A stretch of DNA of 64,000 bases from Leguminivora glycinivorella (Eukaryota; Arthropoda; Insecta; Lepidoptera; Tortricidae). The notes beneath the pieces are model-generated. The model did not search any database, was not told the origin of the DNA, and was given only the letters and a program-made list of their open reading frames with translations. How positions within the stretch are numbered: position 1 is the first letter of the stretch; each line of letters starts with the position of its first letter. The stretch covers positions 2,790,001-2,854,000 of the forward strand of contig NC_062985.1 in assembly GCF_023078275.1 (NCBI RefSeq), in the 5' to 3' direction. Below, in pieces: positions 40,563 to 50,503 of the stretch. Position numbers and translations under genes: made by a program.

Positions 40563-40916
40563 GGGACTACCTCTACATTCCTAATGACGTTTGTTCGAAA
40601 ATCACTTGGCCTAACTCATTTGGCCGAATTATGAAATGCCTAACGCTCTTTTGGCCTAACGATCATTTGGCATAATTTAAATTTTGCCCCAAAAATGACA
40701 TTACCCAGAACCGATTCGCTGTTAGAAAGGTAGGTTTAGGTTAGGTTAGAACCGTGACCTCACACAAATCCGAATCGCTTCTAAAAAAGTGGGTTTTAAC
40801 GGCGTTAGGCGAAACAATATTAGGACATTTAAATTAGGCCAAATGATCATTCTGCCAAAAAATATTAGGCGATCTAAAAATCGGAGAAAAAACTTTAGGA
40901 ATCCAGATATACATCC
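40563..40916. mobile_element. Iterated-word element 3 (word TTTGGCCTAAC)
   Basis: It is flanked by GTACAGTC at 40555-40562 and 40917-40924. Left end GGGACTACCTCTACATTCCT; the right end read inward is GGATGTATATCTGGATTCCT. The left arm has ACTTGGCCTAACTCATTTGG, TTTTGGCCTAACG and ATTTGGCATAATTT. The right arm has GTTAGGCGAAAC, ATTAGGCCAAATGATC and TATTAGGCGATC. The core has TTTAGGTTAGGTTAGAACCG. It is the shortest of the three (354 bp), non-coding. Confidence 0.75.
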
Positions 40917-41104
40917 GTACAGTCAACCAATTGGAACCCTAGGCCACTGTAGAACTCTTTAGAATTTTCTCAGAATTTGTTAGCTACTCACGTGATTTAG
41001 ATTTTCATAAAAGGCGCTCTAACTTGCTTCGACATAAAATTAGTCAAAAATTTCAATGAAGTGTGGAAGCATGTGAGTGGTTAGACCAAGCAGGGAAAGT
41101 GCTA

Positions 41105-41580
41105 AAGTATGTTACATTAATATGTTACATACTATAGGTATAATAAAATGTTCTTTTCCCCTCACTAGCTCGGAAACACGTGTTTTGTCCTTTAATACCA
41201 ATGAGTAAAAACGCATTTTATCCACTAGTGAGTAAAGTAATTTGACCTTGAATAAAGTCAAATTAACTGCTTTAAAATTGATAAATGTAGGTGAATCTAG
41301 TAATAAAGATGATTTACCACCTGTGAAACTACTGGAAGCAGTGATAAACGCAGTTTTTGCGTTGCAGTTTCCTCGCTATAGTGAGGGGAAAAGTTTTGTG
41401 TTAAACTCGGGTGCAAATGTATTTTACTTCTAGTGTGTTAAGAAACTCGCAAGTTCAGGATTCTATTCTCGAACCACTCGCTTCGCTCGTGGTTCAACTA
41501 TAGAATCCTTTCACTTGCTCGTTTTTCAATTCCACACTCGGCGTTAAAATACAACTTTGCCCCCTTGTATAACAAATAAC
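41105..41580 (+). repeat. Dispersed repeat family F, plus copy
   Basis: CCCCTCACTAGCTCGGAAAC, ACGTGTTTTGTCCTTTAATA, GTGATAAACGCAGTTTTTGC, CTCGCTATAGTGAGGGG and CCACACTCGGCGTTAAAATA. It carries the hairpin AGGATTCTATTCTCGAACCA...GGTTCAACTATAGAATCCT at 41457-41509. The 63-residue frame over it is not a gene. Confidence 0.8.
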
Positions 41581-41589
41581 TACTACTCA

Positions 41590-41990
41590 CACTTTCACTT
41601 GATATCCAAACGTTCGCTTGCAGTTTGAGCGCCGAGCTCCACACCGAAATGTAAAAGCACTCTTAAGTAAACAATAGGTTTTCGGCGCCATTTTATTTAT
41701 TACTACAATTGTAAAACATCGCTCTCCCAAGCCTTTGTTTACCCTCCAAGTCTTATTAAGACATATTAATAAACCATAAAGAACGGAAAACCCGATAACA
41801 GGAAAAGGAAACTGCCGATCAGTAAAAATATCAGGGACATTCTTATTCCATCAATTTTCTGGCAACGAATTGATGCGTGGAGGGGGAAGGAATTTGGGAG
41901 GAATTACGGAAGCGATCTCATTTATAGAGCCTCTTTGATGAGATGACTTTGTACATTACGGCACAGCTTATAACAGACTGGCCGTTTTGT
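41590..41990. other. Gene-free stretch
   Basis: No supported feature. Confidence 0.3.
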
Positions 41991-41994
41991 GGAA

Positions 41995-42240
41995 AACGCG
42001 AGTAAGTATGGACGCAGTATCATAAAGAGTAATAGCGTACAGTATGGCCACTCCTGCTCCCCGCTGAAAGTGCTGCCCACCCCCTCTCGGTTACCTCACA
42101 GTTACTGCCTGTCAAAAACGCGAACAGTCGACCTGTCATATTTCACTCATACAAGCATAGTACGCGTTCACCTACACGAGCTTAGACTGTGTGTTAGGAA
42201 CGTGCCTCTTTCATATATTTGCTCGCCAGTGTCCGAGGTC
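41995..42240 (+). repeat. Dispersed repeat family B, second plus copy
   Basis: AGCGTACAGTATGGCCACTC, CACCCCCTCTCGGTTACCTC, AGTACGCGTTCACCTACACG and TCGCCAGTGTCCGAG match 20005-20225 closely. Confidence 0.75.
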
Positions 42241-42244
42241 TGGT

Positions 42245-43505
42245 ATGGACGCATTCTTAAAATCAACCAAAGTGCAACAGTATAGTTCATAAGTTCAACA
42301 CATGTCTTAAATTAGTGTCTCTAGCTACCAATATTATTTTTAATATTTAGGATGATATATTAGGATTTTTAGAATATCTGAGGGCTAAATAAGTGTAATT
42401 ATTTACAATACATGTAAATAGACATTTATATGTGACACGACCATGGCTTGAAGATCAAAGTTTGTCATTTAATATTAAATATGCTTTACGTACTTCTGAG
42501 CGATAATAATATTCCCCGTATGGATATTTAAAGCAACCGACAAGTAAAATTTATCATAGGTATTAATGGAGAAATACGTTGCATCGTCGATGGGTTGGGA
42601 TGCAATGCAATGCAACGGTCATTTTTCGATCAATGTTTGAAACACACATAATGCCAGCGCAAAATACGCGCTATTACACGATGTTACCAGGCCAACCACT
42701 GGCAGTCGCTGGCAGTAATTCTCTAAAGTTCTTTTCCCATATTTCAGGCGGTATAAAAACCAAGTGGTGTAGCTGTTCTACTCTGTTTGCTTCCAATGTA
42801 TCAGACATGTATGATATTGTTCAAATGATCAATGCTTATTTTTTGCGGTATGTAATCTCGATAAAACACATTTCTTTTTGTGGCCATACATGGAAAAATA
42901 TTATCCGAGAACGTATTTACTTTACATTATTACATTACTACTAAGGCACATTGTAACGGCTTTAATACATTTCGCGAATTGGACTAACTCAATCAACATT
43001 CGACACAAAACCGTCAAAAATAACCGATCAGAAACTGCATACAGATCCCCTTCCCGAAGGAAATATAAATACAGTATTGAAATATCGTATAATGTGTATC
43101 GGAATAGCCGCCCGAGCATGTATAGCTGGCCAGTTGAACTTGACCTACGTTTCCCCTCGAGTTCACTTCAAGAAGGAGGTTATGAGGGTACCGGTAGAAG
43201 TGTCGGGGGGTCTATTAAGAATGGTGGCAGTAAACGTTCGATAGCTTCGGAGCTACTTATGACTATGAATATTTATAACGTATTAGTAGAACGTCGCTGT
43301 TGCTACCGTGAATGTTAAGGCGCTGGTGTAAAATTGTAATTTGAAAAAGTGATAAATCTGATTTGGCAAAAAATAAGCTGTGGTTAAGTTTGATTTTTCA
43401 CTATAGGTAGTCAGTGTGGCTAATTTTGACCTAGGGCCTATGTCGTCCACGAGAATATAATTATTTATTTGTAAACAATCGCCAAGAATAATAAATTGTA
43501 CATGT
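42245..43505. other. Unassigned stretch with a 146-residue open frame
   Basis: A frame at 42878-43318 is open for 441 bases (start MWPYMEKYYPRTYLLY, end RRCCYREC). It has a weak hydrophobic N-terminal stretch and basic middle but no recognised domain, promoter or poly(A) signal. I treat it as probably non-genic. Nothing else is seen. Confidence 0.2.
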
Positions 43506-43509
43506 ACAT

Positions 43510-43745
43510 ACATACATACAATCACGCCTGTATCCCATGAAGGGGTAGGCAGAGCACATGAAACTACTCAAGTTTCAGTGCCACTCTTGGCAAAAAAAGG
43601 GTTCGATAGAAAACGAAAGTGTGACATTGCAGTGACAGGTTGCCAGCCTCTCGCCTACGCCACACTTTAACCCATATCCCACAGTCGCCTTCTACGACAC
43701 CCACGGGAAGAAAGGGGGTGGTGAAATTCTTAACCCGTCACCACA
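43510..43745 (-). mobile_element. Retroposon family J, long copy
   Basis: On the minus strand: GTGACGGGTTAAGAATTTCA, GTGGGTGTCGTAGAAGGCGA, TGCCAAGAGTGGCACTGAAA, GGGATACAGGCGTGATTGTA, and a (TATG)n tail. A truncated copy with a clear 13-bp target duplication is at 57657-57776. Confidence 0.7.
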
Positions 43746-43899
43746 CAAAAAATTAAATTAAATTAAAAAAAAAAAAAACAATAATTAAATTGTGGATAAA
43801 TTGTGTGCGTCACAAAACAAAAAAATGCTTGTAGACGGAATGAATAGTCCTTATGATAAAATTGGCCCTATATATGTCTTCTCTTAGTACCCCCTTATT

Positions 43900-44008
43900 C
43901 ATAAACGTCCACTAAAGTTATCAAGCCGATAAAGTTTGTTAGTCTTTTCTACGTGTTGGTGTGATAGAAAGGGACGAACGAACTTTATCGACTTGATAAC
44001 TTTTTTGG
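43900..44008. mobile_element. MITE with AAGTTATCAAG termini
   Basis: TAAAGTTATCAAGCCGATAA, AGTTTGT at the left mirrors ACGAACTTTATCGACTTGAT, AACTTTT at the right. Short, non-coding. Confidence 0.6.
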
Positions 44009-44029
44009 TAACCTAACCTAAACCTACTT

Positions 44030-45213
44030 TTAAAAAACCGACCAAGAGCGTGTCGGGCCACGCTCAGTGTAGGGTTCCGTAGTTTTCCGTATTTTTCTCA
44101 AACACTACTGAACCTAAGTATCAAGTTCAAAACAATTTTCCTAGAAAGTATTTATAAAGTTCTACTTTTTTTTTATATTTTTTAAACATATGGTTCAAAA
44201 GTTAGAGGGGGGGCGCACTTTTTTTTTCCTTTAGGAGCGATTATTTCCAAAAATATTAATATCATCAAAAAACAATCTTAGCAAACCCTTATTTATTTTT
44301 CAATACCTATCCAACAATATATCACACGTTAGGGTTGAAATGAAAAAAAATATCAGCCCCCACTTTCCATTTTTAGGGTTCCGTAGTCAACTAGGAACCC
44401 TTATAGTTTCGCCATGTCTGTCTGTCCGTCCGTCCGTCCGTCCGTCCGTCCGTCCGCGGATAATCTCAGTAACCGTGAGCACTAGAAAGCTGAAATTTGG
44501 TACCAATATGTATATCAATCACGCCAACAAAGTGCAAAAATAAAAATTGGAAAAAAATGTTTTATTAGGGTACCCCCCCTACATGTAAAGTGGGGGCTGA
44601 TTTTTTTTTTTTTCATTTTTTTCTCACTTAATGGTCTCACCGGAAGACCAGCGCTGGAAGTCGCCAGCAATATGCTGAGGTGAGGCCGTTTCGTGGCACT
44701 TTATTCTCCTATGTCATTCATAAATATTGTTTATTGTCTGTGTGTGTTTACGAATAAAACTTTTTCTATTCTATTCTATTCTATTCTAAAAAATATGAAA
44801 AAAATCACAAAAGTAGAACTTTACAAAGACTTTCTAGGAAAATTGTTTTGAACTTGATAGGTTCAGTAGTTTTTGAGAAAAATACGGAAAACTACGGAAC
44901 CCTACACTGAGCGTGGCCCGACACGCTTTTGGCCGGTTTTTTATTTTTGCACTCTGTTGGCGTGATATACATATTAGTACCAAATTTCAGCTTTCTAGTG
45001 CTAACGGTTACTGAGATTATCCGCGGACGGACGGACGGACGGACGGACGGACGGACGGACGGACGGTAGGACGGACGGACGGACGGACGGACGGACGGAC
45101 GGACGGACGGACGGACGGACGGACGGACGGACGGACGGACGGACGGACAGACAGACGGATAGACAGACATGGCGAAACTATAAGGGTTCCTAGTTGACTA
45201 CGGAACCCTAAAA
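44030..45213. mobile_element. Composite of family I repeats with long (GGAC)n
   Basis: A plus copy (44030-44340), a reversed end (44375-44560), a reversed start (44795-44940) and a plus end (44941-45213) are joined. The (GGAC)n tract at 45027-45148 is very long. Frames giving PSVRPSVRP repeats on the minus strand are translations of this tract. Confidence 0.8.
44600..44790 (+). mobile_element. LINE 3' end with (TTCTA)n tail
   Basis: AATGGTCTCACCGGAAGACC, AGCGCTGGAAGTCGCCAGCA, GTTTACGAATAAAACTTTTT then TTCTATTCTATTCTATTCTA. It is inserted within the family I composite. No coding part remains. Confidence 0.65.
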
Positions 45214-45939
45214 AGGTTCGTTGTTGTGTAGGGTCGCAGTTCTAACCTAACCTAAACCAACTCTGCAAGCCGTTTATTTCTGTGTGATCACAGTTCTAAC
45301 CTAACCTAAACCTACTTTGTAAACTGTTTGTTTTTGGGTGTGGTCACAGTTCTAACCTAACTTAAACCTACTATATGTATAGACCGTTCGTTGATGTGTA
45401 GGGTCGCAATTCTAACTGGACCTAAACCTACTCTGCAATACGTTTTTGTTTCTGTGTAAATCACAGGTCGAACCTAACCTAAACCTACTCTACAAACTAT
45501 TTGTTTTTGAGCGTGGTCACAGTTCTAACCTAACCTAATTTAAAAGCCATTCGTTGTCGTGTAGGTCGCAGTTCTAACCTAACCTAAACCTACTCTGTAA
45601 ACTGGTTGTTTTTGTGTGTGGTCACAAATTCTAACCTGACCTAAACCTACTTTAAAAGCCGTTCATCGTTTTATAGCATCGCATTTCTAACCTAACCTAA
45701 ACCTACTGGTACTCTAATATAGGATTTAAGCCAATAGTCATAGTTTAATTGTGGACGTATGTGATGTGCCACGATAAAATCGACAATTTGAAGTTTCCCA
45801 TAATAGAAAAATCTATTAAATGTGAAGTACGACAAATGAGAAAGTTTTGTAATAATACGTCGAATAAATGATTTGAGATGTTTTGTAGTTCTGCTATTTG
45901 AAGTACTTTGAAACGAATCAGCGAAATTGATATTCGATG

Positions 45940-46262
45940 AAAAGTTTGTTTGCGAAACAAGGGTACACCTTTATATATACCGACGATCTCGGAAACCGCT
46001 CTAACGATTTCGCTGAAATTTATTATGTGGGAGTTTTCGGGGGTGAAAAATCGACCTACTTTAGCCTTAGATCACGGAAAACGCGAATTTTCGAGTTTTC
46101 ATGCGTTTTTCTTTCGCGTTAGTAAACGCAAAGTATGGTCGTAAATTTCGCCGACTGCGCAAGGGCTGGGTGTAGCTCAGTCTTAAGAGGTCGGTCTAAT
46201 GTTCGCAAACACATCGCAGGTGTCAGGGTTTCGAATCCCGGCCAAAAATAAAGTTTTTTTTT
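45940..46262 (+). repeat. SINE-like repeat with tRNA-like segment (family S4)
   Basis: ATACCGACGATCTCGGAAAC, CGCTCTAACGATTTCGCTGA, ATTATGTGGGAG precede a tRNA-like part: GGGTGTAGCTCAGTCTTAAG and GGGTTTCGAATCCCGGCC (46167-46243), then a T-run. The B-box has one extra T, so it is not a working tRNA. Confidence 0.55.
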
Positions 46263-46512
46263 GTATTTGTAAGAGTTTTTTTTTATCTAAAGACGTGATA
46301 TAATACAATACAGCCGAGCGAAGCTCGGTCGCCCAGATATTGCTTCATAAAATGAAACACAGGAAGCTTGATAAGCGAAATAACCGACATATTTTATTAC
46401 TTAAGTACCATTTCTCTTATCATTAACTGTTTCCCGTCAGTCTTCGTCATAATTAATACTTATTAAATATGATCTTAAAAGTTGAACTTATAAAGTTATT
46501 TTTCATTATCAG

Positions 46513-46720
46513 TAAGGCACAGCGGGGCGAATCTCGACTGGGGGGCAAATGTAACTATTTAGTAGGTTTGTTCAATGTTTTATAATGTTAATAGAGTGTC
46601 CACCGGTTATATAATGGTAGGCGTGTTCAGTGGATACATATAGAACTCAAGATCATAGTGTAATTATGGAAAGAAATTGATCAGTTACAATTGCCCCCTG
46701 TCGAGATTTGCACAGCTTTA
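46513..46720. mobile_element. MITE family K, copy 1
   Basis: TAAGGCACAGCGGGGCGAAT, CTCGACTGGGGGGCAAATGT at the left mirrors ACAATTGCCCCCTGTCGAGA, TTTGCACAGCTTTA at the right. CAGTGGATACA lies inside. Second copy at 48251-48438. Confidence 0.75.
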
Positions 46721-46724
46721 TCAC

Positions 46725-47215
46725 AAAATGTTTCTTATTTAAGAGTTTTGAATGATTCACGGCCATCGAGTGTGAATGCGGCCAGTGGTAACGCTGAAAG
46801 TGAACGCAGCCGACGCGCGCGAAGGAGGGTAGATCGCGCGCTGTCTACGAAACTTTGACATCCATCCATGCAACTGCATCGCAATATCGGACGCTCGACA
46901 AAAATCAAAAAGGTAATCACGGTCTATATCCCGGTCAATATAAGTCTAAGTTTCTTATTTAATTTTGATAAGTAGGTACCTTGTACTAGGTAACTATGAA
47001 GTTAGAGCATCGATTTTGATAACTTCTTCCATTCTTCCTTCCTTCTTCCAATAGTTAACTTCCATCAGCTATCTTCTGATGTCTTTTACTGTATTAATGA
47101 TTGGTTACAACGTTATTTATTTAATTTTTATTGAACAAAGAAACCAATAGGCGAAAGGCATTTTCTACCTATAAACCTTTGGGAAAGGCAAAAAAAGTTA
47201 CCTTTATATACGAGT
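46725..47215. other. Gene-free stretch
   Basis: A CpG-containing block at 46765-46870 (GCAGCCGACGCGCGCGAAGG) stands out; no gene is supported. Confidence 0.3.
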
Positions 47216-47219
47216 AATA

Positions 47220-47860
47220 AATTCTAATTAACACAAGTCAAATTATATTCTTTTGAAAATATTTCAACTTGTGCTATCTTAAAGTAGTCACACCACTATA
47301 TATATAAATTAAAACCGAAATAAATTACACATATGAAAGAAAAAGTGACCAAGGCCTCCAGTGCCTGAGGCTGGAATCGAACCAGCGTACCCTGCAATCG
47401 CGGCAGATGCCTATTTCCGCTCGGCCACCCAGGTCACAGCTGCTGAGGTCGAAATTATCTCTCATATGATCTCATATTTTCGATAGAATATAATTTGACT
47501 TGTGTTAATTAGAATTGATTTAGCAGCGCCATCTCACGAGCTGTGTTGAAACCAACCTGAGTTTGGTTCACATGGGTGATGGGGGGCAAGAACCATACCC
47601 TAGGGATGGTCAGAGGGCGCTACGAGTCCTTGTATAGATTACTCATATGAGAGATAATTTCGACCTCAGCAGCTGTGACCTGGGTGGCCGAGCAGAAATA
47701 GGCATCTGCCGCGATTTCAGGGTGCGCTGGTTCGATTCCAGCCTCAGGCACTGGAGGCCTTGGTCACTTTTTCTTTCATATGTGTAATTTATTTCGGTTT
47801 TAACGAGTAATAAACTTAAAATTACCGTCTGCTTCAATTTTAAAGCGACATACATACCTT
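47220..47860. repeat. Head-to-head pair of tRNA-derived SINE family S3
   Basis: A minus copy (47290-47470) and a plus copy (47643-47815) face each other. The head reads GTGACCTGGGTGGCCGAGC (A-box) and GCTGGTTCGATTCCAGCCTC (B-box); the tail reads CTTTTTCTTTCATATGTGTA, TTTATTTCGGTTTT. The left copy is also enclosed by inverted arms AATTCTAATTAACACAAGTC (47220) and GACTTGTGTTAATTAGAATT (47499). Confidence 0.8.
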
Positions 47861-48250
47861 CTACTTTTACATCATAAGATAAATTTAAAATATATTCAAT
47901 ATCCTATTTTTCACTACCCATTTACATATCAGACACAATATATTCTAAATTTTCCATCTTCACTGTCCATATTTCACAAACTCGCTGCCTCTTAAATGCA
48001 AATTATAAATGTTTATAAAGAGTTCAATTTATATTCTAATTCGATGGGCCCCCGGTAGAGGGCGGGATTCCTTGGCTAAATAAAGTCGTTAAATCTAATC
48101 CGGGAGCTTCCTATGTGTAACTTCGTTACTGTTTGAATATCAATTTTCTCATTAATATACAGCGTGTAAACGTAATACGGGCGATAAATGAAACCAGGCA
48201 TATAATTCATTAGTGTTATGATTGTCATTAAATGAGAAGTGTTTTTGAGT
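47860..48250. other. Gene-free stretch
   Basis: No supported feature. Confidence 0.3.
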
Positions 48251-48438
48251 TAAGGTACAGCGGGGCAAATCTCGACTGGGGTTCAATTGTAATTAATCCA
48301 TATTTTCCATTATTACACTATGATGTTGAGTTCTACGTGTATCCACTGAACACGCCTACTTAATAATGCAAACATTGTTAAACATGAAAACAATGGATAC
48401 ATTTGCCCCCCAGTCGAGATATTCCCCACTGTACCTTA
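48251..48438. mobile_element. MITE family K, copy 2
   Basis: TAAGGTACAGCGGGGCAAAT, CTCGACTGGGG at the left mirrors CCCCAGTCGAGATATTCCCC, ACTGTACCTTA at the right. CAGTGGATAC is present reversed inside. Confidence 0.8.
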
Positions 48439-48558
48439 CCCTTCATTTGCACCCATAATGAAGTTTTTAAAAATTTCCATTATTTGACAGTCAATGACAA
48501 CGGTCAACGAACATTTAACGCGAGTGTGTTTGCGTTATATTGCGGGCTGAATTATTTT

Positions 48559-48805
48559 TAACCCCCGACGCAAAAACAACGGGGTGTTATAAGTTTGTCG
48601 TGTCTGTCTGTCTGTTTGTCTGTTTGTCTGTCTGTCTGTCTGTGTGTGTCTGTCTGTGGCATCGTAGCTCCCGAACGGATGAACCGATTTAGTTTTATTT
48701 TTTTTTGTCTGAAAGCTGAGTTAGTCGGAAGTATTCTTAGCCATGTTTCGTGAAAATCGGTCTACTATGTCGCGGTCGGGGGCTATTTCAAAATTTTCTT
48801 TTTGT
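48559..48805 (+). repeat. Dispersed repeat family E, copy 1
   Basis: AACCCCCGACGCAAAAACAA, TGTCTGTCTGTTTGTCTGTT, GTGGCATCGTAGCTCCCGAA, CGGATGAACCGATTTAG, TTCTTAGCCATGTTTCGTGA and TATGTCGCGGTCGGGGG. Other copies: 56125-56360, reversed fragments at 62180-62290 and 3125-3330. Confidence 0.8.
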
Positions 48806-49009
48806 GGTTAGGTTAGTCACTAACCTAAAATTTAAATAAATATTTTTTTTTATCCATACACTAACCGTTAGTGGATGGATAAAATGTTTATTTAAATTTT
48901 AAGTAAAAGTTATCTAACTAGGTACGTTCCTAGGTCAGACATTTTGTATACGAGTAAATCATCCCTTATTAAATTTCTTAGTAGGTATTTAAGAATAACC
49001 ACTGTACAC

Positions 49010-49195
49010 TTATCCATACTAATATTATAAATGGGAAAGTGGGTGTGTCTGTTTGTTTGTCCGTCTTTCACGGCTAAAACGGAGCGATGAATTGACGTGA
49101 TTTTCTAAGTGGAAATAGTTGAAGGGATGGAGAGTAACATAGGCTACTTTTTTTCTCTTTCTAACGCGAGCGAAGCCGCGGGCAAAAGCTAGTAA
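49010..49195 (-). repeat. Dispersed repeat family C, minus copy
   Basis: TATTATAAATGGGAAAGTGG, TGTCCGTCTTTCACGGC, AAGGGATGGAGAGTAACATA, TAACGCGAGCGAAGCCGCGG, GCAAAAGCTAG. Full length in reverse. Confidence 0.8.
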
Positions 49196-49199
49196 GTAA

Positions 49200-49630
49200 T
49201 AAATATAATAATCAATTATTTGTATTTTGTTTGTATTTGTATTCTTTATGTCCTATACTGACCACCGTTAAGAGATATGCCCGTATTAGGTTTACACCCT
49301 GTAATTTAACTGAGTATGGTATAAGGTAAGTCGCGATAAGACAAACACTAGGGCAAGAATTTTTGATGTAATCATTACATTTATCCTCAAAGTTGGTTTA
49401 GGAGCTTTAGAGGGTAAATGTTGTTTACATTTGCAGTTACAGATGCAGTTACTAGGCACCGACTTCAAAGAAATCCGTCGGTAACGCAAATACTTAAAAT
49501 ACTGATAATATTTTATTTCTTCCTTTTTGAAGTCGGTGTTAGATTTTTTGTAGAAAGGTTTTATTATACAACTAGGGAACAAATAAAATTATTTTTAACC
49601 GACTTCAAAAAAAGGAGGAGGTTCTCAATT
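49200..49630. other. Unassigned stretch
   Basis: ACCGACTTCAAAGAAATCCG (49459) and ACCGACTTCAAAAAAAGGAG (49599), with reversed TTTTTGAAGTCGGTG at 49525, form a small inverted-repeat set typical of a degraded MITE. No gene. Confidence 0.35.
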
Positions 49631-49635
49631 CGACT

Positions 49636-49945
49636 GATTTTTTTTTATTGAATATTTTTTGATTTGTTATTTTTTCAAGTAGTCACACTACTATATATAA
49701 ATTATAAATTGAAATAGATATCATACACGAAAGAAAAAACGACAAGGCCCACTGGTGGCCGAGCCGGGAATCGAACCCGGGTCTTCAGTTTACGCGGCTA
49801 ACGTCTTTACCACTAGACCACCCGCGCGGCGCGGGCGGGTGGTCTAGTTGTTTCCCGGCTGGTTCCCGGTGGGTTCCCGGCTCGGTCACCAGTGGGCCTT
49901 ATCGTTTTTTCATTCGTGTATGATATCTATTTCAATTTATAATTA
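49636..49945. repeat. Head-to-head pair of SINE family S1
   Basis: Minus copy with full tail (49636-49830): TTTTTTCAAGTAGTCACACT, GGTGGCCGAGCCGGGAATCG, TAACGTCTTTACCACTAGAC. A plus copy (49838-49945) follows: GGTGGTCTAGTTG, GGTTCCCGGCTCGGTCACCA, CATTCGTGTATGATATCTAT. The junction reads CCACCCGCGCGGCGCGGGCGGGTGG. The right copy has a rearranged head with three GGTTCCCGG-like pieces. Confidence 0.85.
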
Positions 49946-49949
49946 GGTT

Positions 49950-50420
49950 TTATTATAATAAATATTTTGTTATATTTCGAAATCTTATTTTTGTAGACCG
50001 TAAAATATCTTTATTTCTATCTTAATATTATTTGAATGAATACTAAAATGTTTGACCTATTTTCTTTCAAGCTTACAATGTTGAACTACTTAGGCAAATA
50101 TCGTTGGGTTTCACCTGTTACTTTCCACCAGACATCAAAGAGAGGTAAAAAATAAAGATGGCCAATGCAATCAGCTTTAGTAGTGTATCTCTTACAGTGC
50201 TTTATGTACTATGATCTGCAAAAATGGATGGCGAACTTATCAATTAATTCATTTATGAATTTGTACTATGGTACAGTGTGATGTCAATCTAACCAACACG
50301 GTTTATGTGGTTCCGCCTGATGACAGGCAAATAGACCGACGGATGGACGGACGGACTGCGGAGCTTTAATAATAGGATCCCGTTTTACGTTCAAAGTTCA
50401 TAAAGGTGTCATCGATTTAT
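49950..50420. other. Gene-free stretch
   Basis: GGACGGACGGACTGCGG near 50345 is a family I-like trace. No gene is seen. Confidence 0.3.
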
Positions 50421-50503
50421 TAACATACTAGCTATTTCCCGCGGCTTCGCTCGCGTTAGAAAGAGACAAAAAGAAGACTATGTCACTCTCCATCCCTTCA
50501 ACT

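Larger units (their letters stand above)
44006..45710 (+). repeat. CCTAA-containing minisatellite split by a family I composite
   Basis: Units of ~50-60 bp read GGTCGCAGTTCTAACCTAAC, CTAAACCTACT plus a variable TGTTTGTTTTTGTGTGTGG-like spacer. One partial unit lies before the insertion (44006-44029) and ~9 after it (45214-45710). It is the same core type as in the iterated-word elements, but I could not find flanking arms or a target duplication. Confidence 0.75.

Noticed and set aside
42878..43318. 146-residue open frame as a gene
   Set aside because: No promoter, poly(A) signal, domain or compositional support. Chance is plausible at this length.
44892..45170. Frame encoding PSVRPSVRPSVRP repeats on the minus strand
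   Set aside because: It is a translation of the (GGAC)n microsatellite.
46167..46243. tRNA gene
   Set aside because: The B-box carries an extra base, and the sequence is embedded in a dispersed repeat with a T-run tail.
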